Shown piece after piece: positions 54,845 through 61,852 of a stretch of DNA of 64,000 bases. Position 1 is the first letter of the stretch. Every line of letters starts with the position of its first letter. The notes below the pieces were generated by a model, which saw only the letters and a program-made list of their open reading frames with translations, was not told where the DNA came from and searched no databases. Source of the DNA: Saccharopolyspora flava (GTDB taxonomy: Bacteria > Actinomycetota > Actinomycetes > Mycobacteriales > Pseudonocardiaceae); NCBI RefSeq assembly GCF_900116135.1, contig NZ_FOZX01000007.1:248001-312000 (forward strand), read 5' to 3'. The translations under genes and the position numbers were made by a program.

Positions 54845-55486
54845 TCAGCGGTCGACGATGGCGGTGATGATGAGGCCGTCCTCGGCGAGCCAGCGGCCGT
54901 TGAAGGAGGTCAGCGGGCTGCCCTGGGGGTCGTGGCCCTGCTTGAGGAGGCGGGCGTGGAACGTGCCGTCGGGGGAGAGGGTGAGCTCGGCCTCCTCGAA
55001 GTCGAGCCACTCGCGGGTCAGCGGGAACCAGGACTTGTAGACCGATTCCTTGGCGCTGAACAGGATCCGGTCCCAGTGCCTTCCCGCGGGCAGGCCGGCG
55101 AGCACGGCCTGCTCGGCGGGCAGGGACACCGCGTCGAGGACTCCGTCGGGCAGCGGCTCGTGCGGTTCGGCGTCGATGCCGATCGTGCGCACGTTCTTGT
55201 CCCACGCGACCGCGGCGGCCCGGTAGCCCGCGCAGTGCGTCATGCTGCCCACCACCCCGGGCGGCCAGCCCGGAGCGCCCCGCTCACCGGGCAGCAGCGG
55301 GCCGACGGGTGCACCGATCTCGGCCAGGGCGGTGCGGGCGCAGTGCCGCACCGTGGTGAATTCGCGGCGGCGCTTGTCGACCGCGCGGGCGATCACCGCG
55401 GTCTCCTCGGCGAACAGCCGCACCTCCGGCGGGTCGGTGAACAGCTCGTGCCGCGCGAGGTCGTCGGGCAGGATCTTCTCGAGCAT
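54845..55486 (-). CDS. pptT: 4'-Phosphopantetheinyl transferase, PptT-like
   Basis: The 213-residue protein starts at an ATG overlapping the upstream stop (ATGA), with GGAGGAG before it. It closely resembles mycobacterial PptT in order and wording: RRREFTTVRHCARTALAEIG, VGSMTHCAGYRAAAVAW, RTIGIDAEPHEPLPDGVLDA with the Mg-binding Asp/Glu, WDRILFSAKESVYKSWFPLT with the catalytic Glu/Lys, and GLIITAIVDR. It transfers phosphopantetheine from CoA to carrier proteins, and could activate the carrier domains of the NRPS at the left of the window as well as fatty acid or polyketide carriers. It is coupled to the PptH-like gene. Confidence 0.92.
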   Translation of the reverse strand: MLEKILPDDLARHELFTDPPEVRLFAEETAVIARAVDKRRREFTTVRHCARTALAEIGAPVGPLLPGERGAPGWPPGVVGSMTHCAGYRAAAVAWDKNVRTIGIDAEPHEPLPDGVLDAVSLPAEQAVLAGLPAGRHWDRILFSAKESVYKSWFPLTREWLDFEEAELTLSPDGTFHARLLKQGHDPQGSPLTSFNGRWLAEDGLIITAIVDR

Positions 55487-56322
55487 CACGACTCCTCCGG
55501 GAACACCCGGCGCAGCAGCTCGTCGGGCAGGCCCCGGCGCTTCCACTCGCGCGGGTAGCCGATCGAGACCTCCTGGAAGCGAACCCCGTCGTAGAAGGTC
55601 GTGCGCGGGATGTGCAGGTGGCCGTAGATGACGGCCGCGGCGCGGTGGCGCAGGTGCCAGTCGGCGGTGTGCGTGGTGCCGCACCACTGCGCGAACTGCG
55701 GGTACCACAGCACGTCGGTGGGTTGGCGGACCAGCGGGTAGTGGTTGACCAGCACCGTCGGCAGGTCCGGATCGCAGTCGGCGAGCCGCTTCTCGCTGTA
55801 GTCCAGCCGGGCCCGGCACCACGCGTCGCGCGAGGGGTAGGGGTCGGGGTGCAGCAGGAACTCGTCGGTGCACACCACCCCGGAGTCGTGGGCGACGGCC
55901 AGCGCTTCCTCCTTGGTGGAGGTGCCCGCCGGGCGGAAGGTGTAGTCGTAGCCGACGAACAGCGGCGCGATCGTGACCGGACCGCCCCGGCCGGTCCACA
56001 CCGGGAAGTCGTCCTCGGGCGTGACGACGCCGAGTTCGCGGCAGCGGCGCACCAGTTCGAGGTAGCGGGCCTCGCCGCGCAGCTGCAGCGGGTCCTGCTT
56101 CGGAGTCCACAGCTCGTGGTTGCCGGGAACCCACACGACCTTCTCGAAGCGCCCGGCCAGCATCTCCAGAGTCCCGGTGATGTCGTCGGAGAGCTCCCCG
56201 ACGTCCCCGGCGACCAGCAGCCAGTCGTGGTCGGAACCGGGGCGGAGCTCGCGCGCAATGTCCTTGTTCTCGCCCGCAGCGACGTGCAGATCGCTGACGG
56301 CCAGCAGTTCACCAGAACCCAT
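55486..56322 (-). CDS. pptH: Calcineurin-like phosphoesterase, PptH-like
   Basis: The 278-residue protein has metallophosphoesterase motifs LLAVSDLHVAAG (D-x-H), DWLLVAGDVGEL (G-D), VWVPGNHELWT (G-N-H-E), VLVNHYPLVRQP and VIYGHLHIPR (G-H-x-H). It overlaps the start of the PptT-like gene. In Mycobacterium tuberculosis the gene beside pptT (Rv2795c, PptH) encodes a hydrolase that removes phosphopantetheine from carrier proteins, opposing PptT. The same gene order and coupling here support that role, though activity is inferred. Confidence 0.85.
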   Translation of the reverse strand: MGSGELLAVSDLHVAAGENKDIARELRPGSDHDWLLVAGDVGELSDDITGTLEMLAGRFEKVVWVPGNHELWTPKQDPLQLRGEARYLELVRRCRELGVVTPEDDFPVWTGRGGPVTIAPLFVGYDYTFRPAGTSTKEEALAVAHDSGVVCTDEFLLHPDPYPSRDAWCRARLDYSEKRLADCDPDLPTVLVNHYPLVRQPTDVLWYPQFAQWCGTTHTADWHLRHRAAAVIYGHLHIPRTTFYDGVRFQEVSIGYPREWKRRGLPDELLRRVFPEES

Positions 56323-56350
56323 GATCTCCCCAGCCTACCCACCCAAAACC

Positions 56351-56375
56351 AGCACATCACCAGCATTGATGTGCT
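56351..56375. terminator. 9 bp hairpin after the carnitine operon
   Basis: AGCACATCA, loop ccagcat, TGATGTGCT. Read on the minus strand it follows the thioesterase stop and leads into GGTTTTGGG, a weak U-run. It separates the carnitine genes from the pptH-pptT pair. Confidence 0.6.
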
Positions 56376-56423
56376 AAAGGCGGGCGGTGCCCGGTGCCGG
56401 GAGCGACACCGGGCACCGGGCCC

Positions 56424-56813
56424 TCAGGCGTCCAGGCGGGCGGCGATGTGCTCCGGGAAGGGCACCGAGCGGCCCTGCGCGCCGTCGACGTGCAGGGCGA
56501 CGATCTCCTCGGTGGCGACCACGGTGCCGTCCACGGTCATCTCGTGGGCGACCCGCAGCTTCTTCGCTCCGCGCTCGACGATGCTGGTCGTCACCACCAT
56601 CTCCGCGTCCGGCCCGACCTCGCGGAGGTACTTGATGTGGGCCTCGACGGTGTAGAGCGAGCAGCCGGACTCGGTGCGGTAGGCCTCGTCCATGCCGGTG
56701 CGCTCCATGAGCGCGTCGGTGGCGAAGCCGAACACCAGCACGTAGTAGGCCTCGCTGAGGTGACCGTTGTAGTCGATCCACTCCGGCCGGACCTTCTGCC
56801 GGAACTCGCTCAT
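56424..56813 (-). CDS. Hotdog thioesterase, probable betainyl-CoA thioesterase
   Basis: The 129-residue protein is of 4-hydroxybenzoyl-CoA thioesterase type: VRPEWIDYNGHLSEAYYVLV (Asp and the N-G-H turn), then CSLYTVEAHIKYLREVGPDA and KLRVAHEMTVDGTVVATEEI. It overlaps the L-carnitine dehydrogenase stop by 4 bp. In the carnitine pathway betainyl-CoA made by the cleavage enzyme is hydrolysed to glycine betaine by such a thioesterase, sometimes fused to the dehydrogenase. The assignment rests on this gene order. Confidence 0.82.
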   Translation of the reverse strand: MSEFRQKVRPEWIDYNGHLSEAYYVLVFGFATDALMERTGMDEAYRTESGCSLYTVEAHIKYLREVGPDAEMVVTTSIVERGAKKLRVAHEMTVDGTVVATEEIVALHVDGAQGRSVPFPEHIAARLDA

Positions 56814-57769
56814 CGCGTCCCCCGGACCTGCTGCATCGCGCGCATGACGGCGATGACCGCCTGATCCCGCTCGGCGACGAGCTCCGGGATGGGCCGGCCG
56901 CCGGAGGCCTCCTCGCAGCCGTCGACCATGCGATCGCGCAGCTCGGAGGTCAGCTCCGGCGCCTCCAGGCGGGTCCACGGCGCCTTCAGCGACGGGCCGA
57001 AGTGGTCGAGCATGTGCGCCATGCCGCCCTCGCCGCCGGCGAGGTGGAAGGTCAGGCACGGGCCGAACAGCGGCCAGCGCAGGCCCGGTCCCTCGGTGAT
57101 CGAGGCGTCGATCTGCTCGACCGTGGCCTCCCCGTTGGCGACCATGTGCAGCGCCTCGCGCCAGATCGCCTCCTGCAGGCGGTTGGCGATGAACCCGGGG
57201 ACCTCGCGGTCCATCGTGATCACCGACTTGCCGGCGACCTCGAAGAACTCCGAGGCCCACCGCACGGCCCAGTCCTCGGTGCTCTCGCCGCCGACGACCT
57301 CGACCAGCGGGATGAGATAGGGCGGGTTGAACGGGTGGCCGACCACCAGGCGCTGCGGGGTGGGGCAGCGGTCCTGCATCTCGGTCATGGTGAAACCCGA
57401 GGTCGACGAGCTGATCACCACACCGGCCGGGGTGGCGGCGTCGATCCGGGCGAGCAGGTCGCGCTTGAGGTCGAGGTCCTCGGGCGCGCTCTCCTGCACG
57501 AACTCCGCCTCGGCGACGGCGTCCTCCAGGGTGGCGGCGACGGTGAGGTTCTCGCGCGAGGCTCCCTCGGCGAGGCCGAGCTCGGTCAGCGCGGGCCAGG
57601 CGAGTTCGACCAGCCGGTGCAGCTTCTCGGCGGCGTCGTCGGCCGGGTCCCAGGCGGTGACCCGGTAGCCGCGCGCCAGGAAGTGCGCGACCCAGCCGCC
57701 GCCGATGACGCCCGCGCCGATGCAGGCGACGTGGCCGACCTCGGCCGGTGCGATCGTGGATTCGGTCAT
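56810..57769 (-). CDS. L-carnitine dehydrogenase (3-hydroxyacyl-CoA dehydrogenase fold)
   Basis: The 319-residue protein has an NAD motif ACIGAGVIGGGWVAHFLARG, then VTAWDPADDAAEKL, SSSTSGFTMTEMQDRC, VVGHPFNPPYLIPLVEVVGG and a C-terminal VPGFIANRLQEAIWREALHM. It differs from fatty-acid HADs in the way L-carnitine dehydrogenases do (short, single C-terminal domain, GPGLRWPLFGPCLTFHLAGG). It oxidises L-carnitine to 3-dehydrocarnitine. It lies directly between the BKACE gene (1 bp gap) and the thioesterase gene (4 bp overlap). Confidence 0.87.
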   Translation of the reverse strand: MTESTIAPAEVGHVACIGAGVIGGGWVAHFLARGYRVTAWDPADDAAEKLHRLVELAWPALTELGLAEGASRENLTVAATLEDAVAEAEFVQESAPEDLDLKRDLLARIDAATPAGVVISSSTSGFTMTEMQDRCPTPQRLVVGHPFNPPYLIPLVEVVGGESTEDWAVRWASEFFEVAGKSVITMDREVPGFIANRLQEAIWREALHMVANGEATVEQIDASITEGPGLRWPLFGPCLTFHLAGGEGGMAHMLDHFGPSLKAPWTRLEAPELTSELRDRMVDGCEEASGGRPIPELVAERDQAVIAVMRAMQQVRGTR

Positions 57770-57770
57770 G

Positions 57771-58658
57771 TCAGGACCTCCGCTTCAGGCCGAGCTTCTC
57801 GCGCGCCTGGTCCGGGGTGGCGACCTTGGCGCCGAGGGCCTCGACGATCGTCACCGCGCGCTCCACCAGCTGGGCGTTGGTGGCCTTCACCCCGCGGCTG
57901 AGGTAGAGGTTGTCCTCCAGCCCGACGCGGACCTGGCCGCCGAGGATCGCCGACTGGGCGACCCAGGGCATCTGGTTGCGGCCGATGGCGAAGCTCGCCC
58001 AGTTCGCGCCTTCGGGCAGCATGTTCACCATCGACTGCAGCACGCCCGGGTCGGCCGGAGCGCCGTAGGGGATGCCCATGCACAGCTGGAACAGCGGCGG
58101 GGCGTCGATGAGGCCTTCCTCGATCATCTTGGTGGCGAACCACAGCTGACCGGTGTCGAAGATCTCCAGCTCCGGCTTCACGCCGAGCTCCTGGATGCGC
58201 TTGGCGCCGGCGCGCAGCATGTCCGGGGTGGAGATGTAGAGCTGGCTGCCCTCGCCGAAGTTCAGCGAACCGCAGTCCATCGTGCAGATGTCCGGCAGCA
58301 GCTCCTCGACGTGCGGCAGCCGCTCCAGGCCGTTGACCAGGTCGGTTCCGTCGACCGGCTTGAGCGGGTCGTCCTGGTCGATGACCAGGTCGCCGCCCAT
58401 GCCCGCGGTGAGGTTGATGATGACGTCCACACCGGACTCGCGGACCCGCCGCACCGTCTCCCGGTACAGCTCGACGTCGCGAGACCCCTTGCCGTCGTCG
58501 ATGTTGCGCACGTGGATGTGCACGACGGCGGCCCCCGCGTTGGCGGCTTCCACGGCCGAGCGGGCGATCTGCTCCGGGGTCACCGGCACGTGCTCGCTCT
58601 TGCCGACGGTGTCACCGGCGCCGGTGAGCGCCGCGGTGATGATCACTTCGTTGTTCAA
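57771..58658 (-). CDS. BKACE-family beta-keto acid cleavage enzyme (3-dehydrocarnitine cleavage)
   Basis: About 295 residues from TTG 58658, chosen because GAAAGGAA lies just upstream and the protein then begins [16 protein letters not shown], the normal family start. Zn ligands are in [10 protein letters not shown] (H-x-H). Other conserved segments are [40 protein letters not shown] and [18 protein letters not shown] enzymes transfer the acyl part of a beta-keto acid to CoA from acetyl-CoA. With a carnitine dehydrogenase and thioesterase in the same operon, 3-dehydrocarnitine to betainyl-CoA plus acetoacetate is the likely reaction. Confidence 0.88.
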   Translation of the reverse strand: MNNEVIITAALTGAGDTVGKSEHVPVTPEQIARSAVEAANAGAAVVHIHVRNIDDGKGSRDVELYRETVRRVRESGVDVIINLTAGMGGDLVIDQDDPLKPVDGTDLVNGLERLPHVEELLPDICTMDCGSLNFGEGSQLYISTPDMLRAGAKRIQELGVKPELEIFDTGQLWFATKMIEEGLIDAPPLFQLCMGIPYGAPADPGVLQSMVNMLPEGANWASFAIGRNQMPWVAQSAILGGQVRVGLEDNLYLSRGVKATNAQLVERAVTIVEALGAKVATPDQAREKLGLKRRS

Positions 58659-58766
58659 CGCGATTCCTTTCTCGAACCACCAGGGGTTTTCCAGGGTTTT
58701 CCGGGCAGCGCGCAGCGCGCCGGACACGCGGGTGCCGACGACTGCGGGAATGCGGGTGAGTGCGGG

Positions 58767-59636
58767 TTAGTGCCGGACGATGTCTCGGTTGACGTAGTCG
58801 TGCAGGACCTGGCGCATGCGCTCGACCGAGCGGCCGGGTCTGTCGGTGAGGACCTGGATGCCGAGGCCGTCGATGAGCGCGGTCAGCGACAGGGCGAGGT
58901 CGTCGGGGTCGGTGTCGGCGACGAACACGCCCTGCTGCTGGCCCTCGCGGATGGTGCGGGCGATGGTGTCGTGCCAGCGGGTGTAGGAATCCGAGTGCAG
59001 CACACCCATCTTCGGGTTGCGGGCGCTCTCGTTCCACACCTGCAACCAGATGGACCACTCCAGCCGCAGCAGCCCGGGTTTGGGCAGTTGCAGCTCGACG
59101 AGCCGCAGCAGGCGCTCGTGGGCGTCGTCGATGCTGTGCAGCTCGGCGACCTGCCGGTCGAAGGCCTGCCGCACCGAGTGCCGCAGCGCCTCGGTGAGCA
59201 GGTCGTCGCGACCGGGGAAGTGGTAGTGGATGGTGGCGGCGCTGACGCCGCACTGCTGGGCGACGTCGGAGACGCGCACGGCGTGGTAGCCGCGCTCGGC
59301 GATGAGGTGCCAGGCGGCGTCGAGGATCTGCTGGTGCCGTCCGGCTTCCTGCGCGTCGCCGGTGCGGGAGAGCACGGCGGAGCGCTGCGGTGCGGCGGCG
59401 ACCGTTTCGGCCTCGTCGCTGCCGTTGATCAGCCAGTTCACCGTCACGTTGCCGGTCTCGGCGATGCGGGTGAGCTCGGCGGGGGTGAAGCGCCGGGTGC
59501 CGGCCAGCGACTTGGACAGCTTGGTGGCGTCCAGGCCGATCTGCTCGGCGAACGCCCGCTGGCTGCCCGGGTGCGCTCGCAGCACCTCGCGCACTCGGTC
59601 GCGCAGCGCCGACTCCGTGTCCTCCACGAGCCACAC
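58767..59636 (-). CDS. Fusion regulator: XRE-like N-terminus plus TetR-family repressor
   Basis: About 289 residues from GTG 59636 (GTG 59627 is an alternative). The first 80 residues look like a Cro/CI helix-turn-helix (REVLRAHPGSQRAFAEQIGL, then DATKLSKSLAGTRRFTPAEL). From about residue 100 there is a TetR DNA-binding domain (QILDAAWHLIAERGYHAVRV, SDVAQQCGVSAATIHYHFPG) and a TetR/BetI-like ligand domain. Having two DNA-binding domains in one chain is uncommon. It lies between the carnitine genes and the BCCT transporter, beside a TTGCGA-N3-TCGCAA palindrome, so it probably controls both directions in response to carnitine or an intermediate. Confidence 0.85.
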   Translation of the reverse strand: MWLVEDTESALRDRVREVLRAHPGSQRAFAEQIGLDATKLSKSLAGTRRFTPAELTRIAETGNVTVNWLINGSDEAETVAAAPQRSAVLSRTGDAQEAGRHQQILDAAWHLIAERGYHAVRVSDVAQQCGVSAATIHYHFPGRDDLLTEALRHSVRQAFDRQVAELHSIDDAHERLLRLVELQLPKPGLLRLEWSIWLQVWNESARNPKMGVLHSDSYTRWHDTIARTIREGQQQGVFVADTDPDDLALSLTALIDGLGIQVLTDRPGRSVERMRQVLHDYVNRDIVRH

Positions 59637-59648
59637 GCTAACAGTGCA

Positions 59649-59827
59649 TTGCGACAATCGCAACGGTCGGGGGTCATCGCAACGCCACCTCGGGGGAGGC
59701 AGCCCGACGACGGCAGGCGATAAGTGGCTATTTACCTGGGGATATGTGGTTCGGCTCTTGACGATCGCCGGAGGTGGCTTCAAGGTGTACGCCGTTGCGC
59801 AACTGACTCATCAGTAGAATCGCAACG
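59649..59827. promoter_or_regulatory. Operator region for the XRE-TetR regulator and BCCT promoter
   Basis: TTGCGA-caa-TCGCAA (59649-59663) is a perfect 15 bp dyad 13 bp before the regulator start. ATCGCAACG occurs three times, at 59657-59665, 59676-59684 and 59819-59827. GTTGCGCAAC is at 59794-59803. A good -10, TAGAAT (59815-59820), faces the transporter and abuts the third repeat. The pattern suggests repression of both divergent transcripts. Confidence 0.6.
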
Positions 59828-59997
59828 CAATCGGCTCCGCTGCCCGGCCGCGGACAACACCGCGGGCCGCTGCGGCGCGGACGCCGACGTGACGCCGCAC
59901 GGCCGGCGCGAACCGGCCCCGACACTGTGGAGGTGCTTCCGTCATCCCTGCGACAGGCGGAAAAGTTCGGATCGACAGACGGATCTTCGGTTTCTCG

Positions 59998-61533
59998 GTG
60001 CTGCTCGTGGCCGCCATCTGCGTTCCGGTGATGATCGCCCCGGAACGCGGTCAGCAGGCCCTCGACGCCCTGCTCAGCGTGCTCACCGGGAAGTTCGGAT
60101 GGGTGTATCTCTGGTTCGCCGCCGCGGTCGCGGCCTTCCTCGGGTGGCTGGCGCTGAGCCGCTACGGCCGGGTGAAGTTCGGCGGACGCGACGACAAACC
60201 AGAGTTCTCCACGCACAGCTGGCTGGCCATGATCTTCACCTCCGGCATCGGCGGCGGGATCATCTACTGGGGCGTGATCGAGTGGTCCTACTACTACGTC
60301 GATCCGCCGAGGCACCTCCAGCCCCGCAGCGTCGAGGCCGCCGACTGGGCCGCGACCTACCCGCTGTTCCACTGGGGTTTCACCGCGTGGGGCCTGTTCT
60401 GCTTACCGGCGCTGGCCCTGGCCTACGTCTACCACGTGCGCAAGCAGCGGACCCTGCGGCTCAGCGACGCCTGCCGCGGGATCATCGGTGACCGGGCCGA
60501 CGGCTGGCTGGGCCGGCTCATCGACGTGCTGTTCATCTTCGGCCTGATCGGCGCCGCGGGAACCTCGCTGGGCCTGGAGGTCCCGCTGGTGTCCGAGGGC
60601 ATCGCCGCGATGACCCCGCTGGAGAAGGGCACCCCGCTCAACATCGGCATCGTCCTGGTGTGGACGGCGCTGTTCGGCGTGAGCGTGTTCCTGGGCATGC
60701 AGAAGGGGCTCAAGCGCCTCGCCGACGTCAACGTGTGGCTGGCGCTCGCGCTGGGCGTGTTCATCCTGGTGGTGGGCCCGACGGTGTTCCTCGTCGACAC
60801 CTTCACCCAGAGCTTCGGCATCCTGCTGCAGAACTTCGTCGAGATGAGCTTCTACACCGACCCGGTGGGCCAGTCGGGCTTCGAGGAGACCTGGACGATC
60901 TTCTACTGGGGCTGGTGGATCGCCTACGCCCCGTTCGTCGGCCTGTTCACCGCGAAGATCTCCAAGGGGCGCACGATCCGCGGCATGATCGGCGCGATGT
61001 GCCTGGCCGGCAGCGCCGGGTGCTGGCTGGCGTTCATGCTGCTGGGCAACACGTCGCTGTGGATGGAGATCAACAAGATCGTACCGGTGGCCGACATCGT
61101 GCAGAACCAGGGCGACACGGCCGGCATCATCGCCACCCTGGCCCACCTGCCGCTCGGCTCGATCGCCGTGGTGGCGTTCCTGCTGCTGATGGTGGTCTTC
61201 CTGGCCACGACCCTGGACTCCTCGGCCTACACGATGGCCGCCACCGCCTCGAAGGACCTGCCGCAGGACGCCGAACCGGCCCGCTGGCACCGCGTGTTCT
61301 GGGCGATCGTGCTCGCCGCGGTCTCGGTGATCCTGATGTACACCGGCGGCCTGGAAGCGCTGCAAACCCTGTCCATCATCACCGCCTTCCCACTCATCTT
61401 CGTCCTGATCCTCGTCGCCCTCTCCCTGGCCAAGTGGCTCCGAGAGGACTTCGGCACCAACAACTCCCAACCCCCGCTGGTGGTCGACGAGCCGCGTGCG
61501 GAAGAACCCGAGAAAGAACCCGCGACGACCTGA
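59998..61533 (+). CDS. BCCT-family transporter (glycine betaine/carnitine/choline)
   Basis: The first canonical start gives 511 residues: GTG 59998. Twelve helices are expected. BCCT signatures are FTSGIGGGIIYWGVIEWSYY, FHWGFTAWGLFCLPALALAY and the helix-8 region FYWGWWIAYAPFVGLFTAKI with the W-W-x-x-Y-A-P substrate box, then SSAYTMAAT. The frame is open upstream, and GGKVRIDRRIFGFS before the GTG looks like the usual BCCT N-terminus. No ATG, GTG, TTG or CTG exists there, although GGAGG at 59929 points to GTC at 59941. Beside carnitine catabolic genes, carnitine or betaine uptake is likely. Confidence 0.9.
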   Translation: MLLVAAICVPVMIAPERGQQALDALLSVLTGKFGWVYLWFAAAVAAFLGWLALSRYGRVKFGGRDDKPEFSTHSWLAMIFTSGIGGGIIYWGVIEWSYYYVDPPRHLQPRSVEAADWAATYPLFHWGFTAWGLFCLPALALAYVYHVRKQRTLRLSDACRGIIGDRADGWLGRLIDVLFIFGLIGAAGTSLGLEVPLVSEGIAAMTPLEKGTPLNIGIVLVWTALFGVSVFLGMQKGLKRLADVNVWLALALGVFILVVGPTVFLVDTFTQSFGILLQNFVEMSFYTDPVGQSGFEETWTIFYWGWWIAYAPFVGLFTAKISKGRTIRGMIGAMCLAGSAGCWLAFMLLGNTSLWMEINKIVPVADIVQNQGDTAGIIATLAHLPLGSIAVVAFLLLMVVFLATTLDSSAYTMAATASKDLPQDAEPARWHRVFWAIVLAAVSVILMYTGGLEALQTLSIITAFPLIFVLILVALSLAKWLREDFGTNNSQPPLVVDEPRAEEPEKEPATT

Positions 61534-61614
61534 CCTCACCCACCGAATCGGGGCCGACTCCCACCCGGAGCCGGCCCCGATCCGCTCGTCGGCGACTCCC
61601 CGTGACCGGGGGTG

Positions 61615-61781
61615 GGACAGTTTTCATGAAAACTGTCCTGTTGATCACGACGGGAGGTTTTCATGAAAACTGTCCTCTCGAAACGGGACAGAGGCTCCCA
61701 AAACCCTCGGTTTCCCTCGGGGTGAGGGAAGTTTTCATGAAAACTGTCCTGTTCGTGGGGTGGGGAAGTTTTCATGAAAAC
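61615..61781. repeat. Cluster of four GTTTTCATGAAAAC palindromes
   Basis: The 14-mer occurs at 61620-61633, 61657-61670, 61731-61744 and 61768-61781. Flanks vary: GGACAG...CTGTCC is perfect at 61615-61638, while the others have unequal flanks (GGAG, GGGAA, GGGGAA on the left; CTGTCC or CTGTCG on the right). They fill the gap between the BCCT stop and the FAD enzyme, both on the + strand. Confidence 0.8.
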
Positions 61782-61852
61782 TGTCGTCGCTCCGACACGC
61801 GGGTGTGTGTTGGGGTGGGCTGGGGGCGTTGGGGGAGGGAGAATCCCGGGTC

